NCBI GenBank assembly: GCA_003232435.1
Contig: QIJL01000403.1
Location: forward strand, 1-49,150
Length of the DNA stretch: 49,150 nucleotides
Reading direction: 5' to 3'
Origin: Flavobacteriales bacterium
GTDB taxonomy: Bacteria; Bacteroidota; Bacteroidia; Flavobacteriales; Flavobacteriaceae
Positions 27,814 to 35,700 of this stretch are shown here, in pieces. The notes under the pieces were generated by a model that did no database searches, was not told the DNA's origin, and worked only from the letters and a program-made list of their open reading frames with translations. The stretch's first letter is position 1. Every line of letters begins with the position of its first letter. The translations under genes and the position numbers were made by a program.

Positions 27814-29529
27814 ATGGGTCAGATTAATTTATTTGAGGAGGTTAAACGCAGGGCTGATTTATTGCACTTAGTGGAGAATTTTGCTGAAGGAAAAATTTCT
27901 GGCAATGGCAATAAACGGCAGTTATCAGTATGTCCTTTTTGTAAGGGGCATGGCTGTTTTTCTATCTCTCTTGAGATACAACTCTTCAATTGTTTCCAGT
28001 GCCCTTCCCCCGGTTCCGGGGGAGATATTTTCACATTTATGCTTAAGTTAAGAGGCTATGACCGTTTTTCTGCCCTTAAAGAGATTGCGGAGCTGATTGG
28101 CTATGCCCTACCTGAAAAAAGTAAACCCTCAAAGCGTGATATCCGCGATGAGATTGCGCTCAAACTCAAGACGGATTGGAATTTGCCGGAGGCAAATGTG
28201 TTTTGGGAGTATCTAACAGTAACTCGGAAACTTTCTCCTGATGTGCTTAGTGCACATGATATTGGGTTCTATCGTGGCCGCCAGGAGATGATGGAATATT
28301 TGAGAAAGAAGGGATTTGGACTTTCCGAAATTAAATCGTCAGGGATTTTAACGCGAAATTTTGGAGAATTTTACAAGATCATATTTTCTTGGCGAGGTCG
28401 TAACGGGAAAGTAGAAGGTTTTGTGGGTGCAGCGACCAAAGGACAACTTGAAAGAATCAATCGGTCTGAAAAAGATCTTTATCCAAAATATAAAAAAAAT
28501 TATGATTTTCAAGTAACAGCCCCATTTAATCACATTTTTGCAAAACGTTGGGTTCCAACAGATCGTGCTTTGATTTTTGTTGAAGGGATTGTGGATTGTC
28601 TTCATCTTTTGTCGATTGGGATTAAAAATGTGATTGCTTTAGGGGGTTCCGCATTTGATGCTGGCTTTATTGGAGCCTTACAGACAACCGATTACGAACG
28701 ATTCATTTTTTTATTTGATGCCGATCCGGCGGGGACAAAGGCAACCCGTAGAACTATGCAGATAATTTGGGAAAATGGTGCGAAATTTAGTTTGTATGTT
28801 GCTCAGATTGTTTATACAGATCCAGATGATGACTCTCGTATGATTAAGGACCCAGACGAGCTAATAAAGAAGCTTGGGCCTGATGTAATGAGATCCGTTG
28901 TTCAAGACCCTGTGCGGGCGGGTTCCTGGTTGGTTGGTGTGTTGTGGGATGAAAATGACATGAAAAACCCCTTGGTGCGGGATCAGGTCTTGGAAGAAAT
29001 TGGGGGGCTTTGGGGTTTTATAGAAGACGTTATTGAAAAAAAGGAAATGTTGATTGTTTTATCGAAAGCATGCGGAGTTCCACAAGACAGCTTGCTTAAA
29101 ACGATTGAAAAGCATGGCAGTGCAAAACTTGTTATTTCGACGAAGATATCTCCTTTAAATGAACAAAATGACCTTTCCTCACGTGATAAAGGACTGATAA
29201 AACAGTTAAAGGAAGATTTGAGTGAGGTTAAAAAAGAAGTCAAACTTTTAAAACAGGAGAAGAAGCTTTTGTTTATGGCTTACGCCAGTTTTGTTACCTA
29301 CATAAAGGTATTGGCTAGGGCAAGACAAGTCTGGCATATATCTCGAATCTCCGATGGTCATGTTTATCTCATAAAACTGATTAAAAAGAAGTCTGAAGGT
29401 GTGCCAAGGAAAATTAAACAGATTGAGCAGATGTTTTCAAAAGTTAAATTGAACAATCCGGATCAGATCCAGAAGGAGCTGACGACCCTCTTAAAGGAGA
29501 ACCAAGAGGAAGATAGGAGGATAACGTGA
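27814..29529 (+). CDS. DnaG-like DNA primase (CHC2-type zinc finger + Toprim)
   Basis: CPFCKGHGCFSISLEIQLFNCFQCPSPGSGGDIFTFMLKLRGYDRFSALKEIAELIG; Toprim ALIFVEGIVDCLHLLSIGIKNVIALGGSAF...FIFLFDADPAGTKATRR. Confidence 0.94.
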   Translation: MGQINLFEEVKRRADLLHLVENFAEGKISGNGNKRQLSVCPFCKGHGCFSISLEIQLFNCFQCPSPGSGGDIFTFMLKLRGYDRFSALKEIAELIGYALPEKSKPSKRDIRDEIALKLKTDWNLPEANVFWEYLTVTRKLSPDVLSAHDIGFYRGRQEMMEYLRKKGFGLSEIKSSGILTRNFGEFYKIIFSWRGRNGKVEGFVGAATKGQLERINRSEKDLYPKYKKNYDFQVTAPFNHIFAKRWVPTDRALIFVEGIVDCLHLLSIGIKNVIALGGSAFDAGFIGALQTTDYERFIFLFDADPAGTKATRRTMQIIWENGAKFSLYVAQIVYTDPDDDSRMIKDPDELIKKLGPDVMRSVVQDPVRAGSWLVGVLWDENDMKNPLVRDQVLEEIGGLWGFIEDVIEKKEMLIVLSKACGVPQDSLLKTIEKHGSAKLVISTKISPLNEQNDLSSRDKGLIKQLKEDLSEVKKEVKLLKQEKKLLFMAYASFVTYIKVLARARQVWHISRISDGHVYLIKLIKKKSEGVPRKIKQIEQMFSKVKLNNPDQIQKELTTLLKENQEEDRRIT

Positions 29530-29813
29530 CAATAGAAGAAATTATTGATTTCCTGAAACCAGGCGATGTAATGACACATCAACTCTGTGGGGGAGGATTG
29601 ACAGAGCATTTTTTCATTGGGATGGATGGAAATTCTATCTGTGGATTTCCGACGACAGATACAATGCTGATTGAGGGTAGTGCTTTGGAATTCAATGCTA
29701 TTTCTCCCAAGAACATCACTCATATTAATCGAATTTCGGTATCGGTAGATGTTTTGGAGTTTGTTAAAATTCAGCCTCACAGACCGTATGCAAAAATCGG
29801 AGAATCATTTTGA
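29526..29813 (+). CDS. hypothetical protein
   Basis: 95 aa, overlaps the stop/start of both neighbours (translational coupling). Confidence 0.75.
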   Translation: MTIEEIIDFLKPGDVMTHQLCGGGLTEHFFIGMDGNSICGFPTTDTMLIEGSALEFNAISPKNITHINRISVSVDVLEFVKIQPHRPYAKIGESF

Positions 29814-30631
29814 GAAAGGGGCTTTATTTAACGGATCGAGATATCGATATGTTTGTGTATCTTGCGTATGGCCCGGCGTTTGAGGATGATCTGAATATAC
29901 GATTCTTCATTTCTGAAGGAAAGAAGGTTTTAAGGAAAGTGTTTCTTCGTCGGCTAAAAAAACTCATTGAATATAAATATATTGAGTGTTATTGGCCGCC
30001 CCGAGCTTTGGTCAGAAATAAGCAGCGGCAAGGGATATGTATCTTAGCTGCTGCGGGCATAAAACAAATAAATTATGAATCCTTAGTGCCACATTCACGG
30101 GTACGCCATGTAAAGTTGGACACGAGAACCATATTTCACGAAGTGATGCTAACGCGCCTGATTCGGAAGATTTATGATGGCGAGCCGAGGCGGTATCAGG
30201 TAACACGTATGGAGGATCATTTTGATCTCGCAAAACTGATCCAAAGAGCACGCATGAAAAGAATTCCTGATTTGAAGTTTACGGTGCAGCTGATCAATGG
30301 ATCTTATTTTAGTTTTATTGTTGAGATAGATGCTGGGACAACGCATATGCCTGAATTTATGCAGAAACTTCAGACGTTCATGACATTACTGCCCGCACTG
30401 ACCCCCAAAGGAGTTAAGGAACCTGTTGGAATGCTCGTTGTCTGTCATACGGCGGCGCGGATGGCTGAACTTCAGAAGGCTGTTATGGAGAGTCATGTCA
30501 TGACGCGTATTAAATTCAATTTTTTATTTAATACGATCTATGGCATTGATAATCATCTGGGGTTGTTCAATCCTTGGTATCGTGCAGATGGTCAAAAGAT
30601 AGAGGTTATTTTTAGAAAAGGCCAAGGGTAA
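29810..30631 (+). CDS. replication-relaxation family protein
   Basis: YLTDRDIDMFVYLAYGPAF N-terminal winged-helix-like; RIPDLKFTVQLINGSYFSFIVEIDAGTTHMPEFMQKL motif typical of the family. Confidence 0.7.
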   Translation: MRKGLYLTDRDIDMFVYLAYGPAFEDDLNIRFFISEGKKVLRKVFLRRLKKLIEYKYIECYWPPRALVRNKQRQGICILAAAGIKQINYESLVPHSRVRHVKLDTRTIFHEVMLTRLIRKIYDGEPRRYQVTRMEDHFDLAKLIQRARMKRIPDLKFTVQLINGSYFSFIVEIDAGTTHMPEFMQKLQTFMTLLPALTPKGVKEPVGMLVVCHTAARMAELQKAVMESHVMTRIKFNFLFNTIYGIDNHLGLFNPWYRADGQKIEVIFRKGQG

Positions 30632-30632
30632 T

Positions 30633-31373
30633 ATGACAACCCGTAGCAAAATAGAATGGACAGAGCAGACCTGGAACCCGACAACAGGATGTACAAAAAT
30701 TTCGCCTGGCTGCAAACATTGTTACGCAGAAACCATGGCGCAAAGACTAAAGGCCATGGGCGTTCGGGGGTATGAAAATGGATTCGGGCTTTCGCTGTTA
30801 CCGGAACGCCTGGGTGAACCCTTAAAACGCCGCAAACCAACGATCTACTTTGTCAACTCGATGAGCGATCTTTTCCACGAAGAAATCCCCTTTAATTTTA
30901 TTGATCAGGTTTTTGAAGTCATCCGGACGACACCTCAGCATACCTACCAGATCCTTACAAAGCGTGCCAAACGGATGAGGAAGTATTTCACCAATAATAA
31001 ACGCATTGTCCCAATCAATGCCTGGTTGGGTGTCTCCGTTGAGGACAGGAAATGCGGTCTGCCACGAATCGATACCTTACGAAGAGTTGACGCAAACATT
31101 AGATTTCTTTCCATTGAGCCGCTACTCAATGATATCGGAAAACTGGATTTAACCGACATCCACTGGGTAATCGTTGGGGGTGAATCCGGGTCTAAGGCAC
31201 GACCAATGAAACCAGAGTGGGTAGAGGCCATTCGGAAACAATGCAGACAGCAAGATGTCGCCTTCTTTTTCAAGCAATGGGGTGGATGGGGTGCTGATGG
31301 AATACGCCGTGCGAAGAAAGAGAATGGCAGAATTCTGGCAGGTCGTACATGGGACGAAATGCCAGTTTGGTAA
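30633..31373 (+). CDS. DUF5131 / phage Gp37-Gp68 family protein
   Basis: SKIEWTEQTWNPTTGCTKISPGCKHCYAETMAQRL...VNSMSDLFHEEIP...HTYQILTKRAKRM...WLGVSVED...WVIVGGESG.KARPM..EWVEAIRKQC....AFFFKQWG. Confidence 0.96.
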   Translation: MTTRSKIEWTEQTWNPTTGCTKISPGCKHCYAETMAQRLKAMGVRGYENGFGLSLLPERLGEPLKRRKPTIYFVNSMSDLFHEEIPFNFIDQVFEVIRTTPQHTYQILTKRAKRMRKYFTNNKRIVPINAWLGVSVEDRKCGLPRIDTLRRVDANIRFLSIEPLLNDIGKLDLTDIHWVIVGGESGSKARPMKPEWVEAIRKQCRQQDVAFFFKQWGGWGADGIRRAKKENGRILAGRTWDEMPVW

Positions 31374-31501
31374 CAGCCTACAATTAGATTTATTACAATC
31401 ACAAAATAGGCATTCTTAGGAGGTCTTTTCGTATGTAAATTTGGTATGAATTTTGCTTTTTTTAGAAATGAACCTTAAAGTGGAAAATTAGGTGTGCAAT
31501 C

Positions 31502-32236
31502 ATGAAAAATATGGAGATTGATCTTGAAGCAGAGCCTCCATCAATAGAGGAGATTTCAGAACTGCGGGGGTTATCTGAGCAGATATTTATGTATGCACAC
31601 CAACGTGCTCAAGGCGTTGCAGATCGCACGCTAGTCATTAGTATCCTCTCCTTGATAATAATTGTTGCCATCGAAATTTTCATGGGGGCCAATTTTGTGA
31701 ATTTCGGAGTAACCTTCGGGATTAGCTGTGTTGTTTTGTTTATTTTATGGACATTGGAGGAAGATATCAAAACAAAGGCGGAGACAATATTCTCCTTTAC
31801 CGCTTGGGGGGTAGTACTTAGCCCCCCCCTTCTGGCGGCCTTCTTCAGCGATATTTTGCCTACAATGGAAAGTATTGGTGGTGTCCCTCTGGATACGATT
31901 GTCAATTATGGTAACTATCAGGGGAGTTTGATATCAATAATTATCTTACGGGTGGTTCTGGAAGGATTTATTGTTGTGATTTTGGGGTATATGGTTTGGT
32001 CGATATGGGTCGATACTCCCCGTGAAACGTCTCAGCATTTTTTAGAAAGCCTCAAGATAATGTCCCCCGCTAAATATTCTGATGAAATCATAAATATCTC
32101 GCGATGGGCAAATACAGATAAAGTTATCCAGAACTATTTAAAAAAGGTGTCTCTTTCGGGGCGTGGAATTATCTACGCTGAATTCGAGGCGGCCCAAAAA
32201 TGGATTGAAGGAACTAAAGATCGAGAAAGTATTTGA
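31502..32236 (+). CDS. multi-pass membrane protein, unknown
   Basis: At least 4 hydrophobic segments (TLVISILSLIIIVAIEIFM, FGVTFGISCVVLFILW, WGVVLSPPLLAAFF, IIILRVVLEGFIVVILGYMVW). Confidence 0.8.
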   Translation: MKNMEIDLEAEPPSIEEISELRGLSEQIFMYAHQRAQGVADRTLVISILSLIIIVAIEIFMGANFVNFGVTFGISCVVLFILWTLEEDIKTKAETIFSFTAWGVVLSPPLLAAFFSDILPTMESIGGVPLDTIVNYGNYQGSLISIIILRVVLEGFIVVILGYMVWSIWVDTPRETSQHFLESLKIMSPAKYSDEIINISRWANTDKVIQNYLKKVSLSGRGIIYAEFEAAQKWIEGTKDRESI

Positions 32237-32307
32237 AACCTGTTAGCTGTAGAAAATAGAATACGCTTTAATAGTAAAATTAACTTTTGAAGATAGGAGC
32301 GAAAAAA

Positions 32308-32661
32308 ATGGCGGTCAAACGTTTGGGAGGAGGGCAGTTACACAAAATCCTTTACAGGGTCTCTTTAGAGCAGAACCTAGACGCCTTCAAGGCCAGTAAA
32401 AAAGCTGCGGCCGCAGATGCCTTTGAACTCGCAAATCTCAAAGAACTCAAATCCGACTATTTGCATGCACTCTCCTTCTATAAGCAAGCCGTCGATCTTG
32501 CACCAGAAAACAGCGCCTACCTTAAAGCTCTTCAAAATTTAGAAAACAAGCTCGAAGCGGATCATCTCTCTAGAAAGTTAGGGGGAGAGGAATCGATACT
32601 TCCTTATATAAATTGTGAACAATCCAAACCACCCGAAAAAAGGGTCGGCTATCAAAGTTGA
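32308..32661 (+). CDS. TPR-like repeat protein
   Basis: DAFELANLKELKSDYLHALSFYKQAVDLAPENSAYLKALQNLENKL; start set at the internal Met with upstream AGGAGC. Confidence 0.65.
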   Translation: MAVKRLGGGQLHKILYRVSLEQNLDAFKASKKAAAADAFELANLKELKSDYLHALSFYKQAVDLAPENSAYLKALQNLENKLEADHLSRKLGGEESILPYINCEQSKPPEKRVGYQS

Positions 32662-33047
32662 GCCGATTTGAGCAGCTTAACCAAGCATCGACCCTGGCCG
32701 TAAAGGATACAAAAATGAAAAAAAATGAACCCAAAAATTTTTCAAAAAAAGCGAAAAAAGTAAAAGCTAAATCTTGTGATCTTGCCCCTGGAACGGGCGA
32801 AGCAACGGCATTCCCACTGGATCATATCACTGGGAGCGAGATATTCATAGGCTCGATTTCGGATGGCATCCACTCTGAGCCCCTGCTCAAACCTCTCACT
32901 GAGCGCGAGATGATAGATCTGGCACAGAGGCATGGGCTTTCTATGTGTCCCGATCCGCTTGTTGAACTGCGTGCGGAGTATCTATTGCGGGGTTTGGATG
33001 AAGACCCAACTGCTAACAGCGATAGTGAAAAAAGCATTATAGACTAG
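32658..33047 (+). CDS. hypothetical protein
   Basis: 129-aa Lys-rich ORF, TTG start, overlaps previous stop. Confidence 0.55.
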   Translation: MSRFEQLNQASTLAVKDTKMKKNEPKNFSKKAKKVKAKSCDLAPGTGEATAFPLDHITGSEIFIGSISDGIHSEPLLKPLTEREMIDLAQRHGLSMCPDPLVELRAEYLLRGLDEDPTANSDSEKSIID

Positions 33048-33063
33048 CTCATGGACTGGAGAT

Positions 33064-33918
33064 TTGAAAATCATTAGGAAAATACATCTTTTGCTTTCGA
33101 CCCTTGCCCATTTTTCTATCCCATCTTTTTTCTATGTTTGGATTTTCTGGCTTGCCGCAACTTTAGTGCTCCTCTCTAATCCAGAGTTTCAGGGTATCTC
33201 TCTCTATGTAATCTCAATACTAGAGGCACTTACCATTGGTGTTTTAATCTCTTTATCTTTTTCAATTATTTTCACTGGCCTGAAAAATTTTTACCCATCA
33301 GAAAATGATCATGTGTTGATAAAATCTGCCGGAATTGCTCAGAGTGCTCAGAGTGTGTATTTGCCGGGCGATGTTTATCATCAGGTCGCAATTCATGAAG
33401 CGGGTCATCTTCTTTCTCTTGGGCTTTATGAAACCCTTCCCGATACGATTGAAGTGTTTATAAATTCTCACTATTCAAACCCAACGGGAAATGTGTCTTA
33501 CCGCTACAAGAATGCTTATTCGTCTAGTTTTGTGTCCCGTCTGGCCGAGATGAAGTTTTCTCTTGCTGGGATAAGTGCTGAACTTGCCGTTTTAAATAAG
33601 GAAAAGCTTGGGTCTCGGAGTGATTATTCTGGTTGGGAACAAAAAGCAAGAGAGGTCTTAGATGAAGGTTATGGAATAAAACCTTGGTTTATCCATCCTT
33701 CAAATAAAGCCGAGGCGTTGATTAACGCCAAAACACTTAAGGCTATGAGATCGGAGCAAATAGATTATATGATGGAATTCATGAAAGAAAATTCTGAACT
33801 TATTCTTGAAATTGCTGAAGTGCTAAAAACTGAGGGTCGGTGCGCAACAGAAATAGTTTTACCTTTTATCAGCAGGGCAAAGCTGCTTTCTGTTCCTTCA
33901 CTTAAGCACAGAACCTAA
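33064..33918 (+). CDS. membrane-anchored M41-type (FtsH-like) metallopeptidase lacking AAA domain
   Basis: Two N-terminal TMs; QVAIHEAGHLLSLGLYETLPD (HEAGH); MKFSLAGISAELAVLNKEKLGSRSDYSGWEQKA (AG-.AE.. and third-ligand D, as in FtsH GASNDL). Confidence 0.78.
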   Translation: MKIIRKIHLLLSTLAHFSIPSFFYVWIFWLAATLVLLSNPEFQGISLYVISILEALTIGVLISLSFSIIFTGLKNFYPSENDHVLIKSAGIAQSAQSVYLPGDVYHQVAIHEAGHLLSLGLYETLPDTIEVFINSHYSNPTGNVSYRYKNAYSSSFVSRLAEMKFSLAGISAELAVLNKEKLGSRSDYSGWEQKAREVLDEGYGIKPWFIHPSNKAEALINAKTLKAMRSEQIDYMMEFMKENSELILEIAEVLKTEGRCATEIVLPFISRAKLLSVPSLKHRT

Positions 33919-34025
33919 GCCTAACTGAATCGCCCAGGATCAACGATCCTAAAGACTGGTAATCCATGGGCCCTTGCTGCGAGGCACGGCCACCATCGCC
34001 GATAGTAACGATGTTGTCTAGAATT

Positions 34026-34061
34026 TGCAGGGCTTTTTGTATTTTGAAGCAAAGCCCTGCA
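34026..34061. terminator. bidirectional hairpin between convergent genes
   Basis: TGCAGGGCTTT-(14 nt)-AAAGCCCTGCA, 11-bp perfect arms, between the + gene ending at 33918 and the - gene ending at 34100. Confidence 0.6.
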
Positions 34062-34099
34062 TTTGAGGAGGTAGATCTACATCCAACTAATTCTACTTC

Positions 34100-34300
34100 T
34101 CAGAGCTTGATATTTAATCGAATTTCTTCTTCATCCAATATTTTAGAAATTGCGTCCAAAATTAGATTTGATTTAGGTCTTCCCGTGATCTTGCGCCAAT
34201 TATCGAGACGTTCAAAATCTCTTCGGGATAGAAGGATAGGATAGCGGATACGAGATGAGCCTTCATTTACCCCATATTGCTGTCTTTTCTTCTTTTTCAT
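34100..34300 (-). CDS. small putative ribbon-helix-helix-like protein
   Basis: YPILLSRRDFERLDNWRKITGRPKSNLILDAISKIL resembles an RHH (beta-helix-helix) pattern. Confidence 0.5.
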   Translation of the reverse strand: MKKKKRQQYGVNEGSSRIRYPILLSRRDFERLDNWRKITGRPKSNLILDAISKILDEEEIRLNIKL

Positions 34301-34623
34301 TCAAACAAGGAGGCTTGTTGTGTGGGTTTCTTTTTTATCCGATTTATAGCTATTTTAAAGGCTTTATCTAGGAGGATCCCTTCCCGATGTATGGCCAGAG
34401 CTTGTCGGACTATTGGGATTTCATTTCGGTCATAAAACCGCTTTGCCCGCACTTTTTTTTGAATGGCAGTTACGGTCAACAATTTTTTCTCAAGGAGATA
34501 ATGTATGGCATTCCTATACGCAACCTTATCTTTTTTTGAGGCAGGGCATGCGGCCATAAAGTTCCGCAGCGATATATATCGTGATGGATCTGGTGGAGAT
34601 TGAACAAAAGTCACATGCTGCAT
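34297..34623 (-). CDS. putative DNA-binding protein, unknown
   Basis: 108-119 aa basic protein (VAYRNAIHYLLEKKLLTVTAIQKKVRAKRFYDRNEIPIVRQAL); overlaps neighbours; start 34623 or 34656. Confidence 0.5.
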   Translation of the reverse strand: MQHVTFVQSPPDPSRYISLRNFMAACPASKKDKVAYRNAIHYLLEKKLLTVTAIQKKVRAKRFYDRNEIPIVRQALAIHREGILLDKAFKIAINRIKKKPTQQASLFE

Positions 34624-35075
34624 GTTCTCTGTTTTTCGAATACGTTCTCGTTGCATAAGGATTCCTCATAGGCAAGTTTTAGGCAGATACGGAGTTTCCA
34701 GACTGCATCTGCCTCCAGAGGGATGGAGATGCCTAGCGAGCCTCTATACCCATTGATAAAATAATTCCCGTTGTTTGCCAGGATTACTTTTATTGTCTTA
34801 CTGCGACTACGATATCGATGCACCAGGTTCAGCAATTCCCCACCCTGTGTGTGGTTAAAAGCAACGCCTAATTTTCCAAGGTCATCTCTTGAAAGCCTGA
34901 ACACCAGTTTGTTTTCCCAATCGTATTTACTCTTTCCGCTTCGTGGGAGCGTTTTTTCCATGCCGGGAAAAGTCTTGGCCATCTCCAGCCAGACGCTCCA
35001 TTCTTCCTGATAGACTTTCATTCCGATCCGGAGCGCACCGGATCCCCGATACCAGTTTTCTTCAAATTCTTTCAT
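34611..35075 (-). CDS. possible Whirly/MRP-like ssDNA- or RNA-binding protein
   Basis: DWENKLVFRLSRDDLGKLGVAFNHTQGGELLNLVHRYRSRSKTIKVILANNGNYFINGYRGSLGISIPLEADAVWKLRICLKLAYEES resembles the beta-sheet/helix pattern of Whirly-type proteins. Confidence 0.4.
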   Translation of the reverse strand: MKEFEENWYRGSGALRIGMKVYQEEWSVWLEMAKTFPGMEKTLPRSGKSKYDWENKLVFRLSRDDLGKLGVAFNHTQGGELLNLVHRYRSRSKTIKVILANNGNYFINGYRGSLGISIPLEADAVWKLRICLKLAYEESLCNENVFEKQRTCSM

Positions 35076-35229
35076 ATCTAATTCTATGCAGAATCTATGC
35101 AGAAATCAAACAATAAAAAAAAGGTTCAACACATCAAATATTAATATTGGAGGAACACCACGTCCTAACCTTATTTCAAGTGGATGGATATCGTGGATGA
35201 CAATAAGGTCACTAAGCTGACCCATCTAC

Positions 35230-35247
35230 TAACTGAACATTCAGTTA
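35230..35247. promoter_or_regulatory. inverted repeat, possible TetR-type operator copy 1
   Basis: TAACTGAA-CA-TTCAGTTA. Confidence 0.4.
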
Positions 35248-35476
35248 CCGCAAAGAAGCTTCTCCCCCCAAAAAAACCATCCATTCATCTCCCTGCAGCC
35301 CTGCATGCTCGATCCTTTGCCTTCCTCGCGGGGGAAACTCATGAAAAATCATGGGAACTCTGGGATAGGGGCCGGCAAGGGAAGGTATGGGAGGGCTGGG
35401 TCACGGGTATGGCTTTCTCGGAGGGGATAAAATAGGGACTGTTGGGTGGGTTTTGGGCCGGAAAAGATGTATTGCG

Positions 35477-35496
35477 CTAACTGAATGTTCAGTTAG
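35477..35496. promoter_or_regulatory. inverted repeat, possible TetR-type operator copy 2
   Basis: CTAACTGAA-TG-TTCAGTTAG, same arms as copy 1. Confidence 0.4.
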
Positions 35497-35700
35497 ATTG
35501 TGTAGGGGGGGTTTGAAATATCTGCGTAGACTTCTTTTGTTGTACGCCCTAGCTTATTTCCTATTATCGAATCTTGAGATCAATCAAAAACTGTGCACTC
35601 TTTCAGGTCAAATTTGTCCTCTCTTCGGAGGACTCACTCCCCCATTAAAAAAATTGGAAACCCCTTCGGGACTAGAGGATAAAAGTTAAAGAACAGCGGG

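Noticed and set aside
29810-30631. Conjugative relaxase
   Set aside because: Lacks the HUH or MobH-type motifs; better matched to the replication-relaxation family, which is not an established relaxase.
30944-31402. 152-aa minus-strand ORF
   Set aside because: Antisense to the DUF5131 gene.
31800-31830. GGGGGG...CCCCCC hairpin
   Set aside because: Inside the coding frame of the membrane protein with a 10-nt loop; likely coincidental homopolymer pairing.
35184-35689. Small ORFs of 83 and 100 aa
   Set aside because: Overlap each other, no motif, and the region contains palindromic operator-like sites; coding status not supportable.
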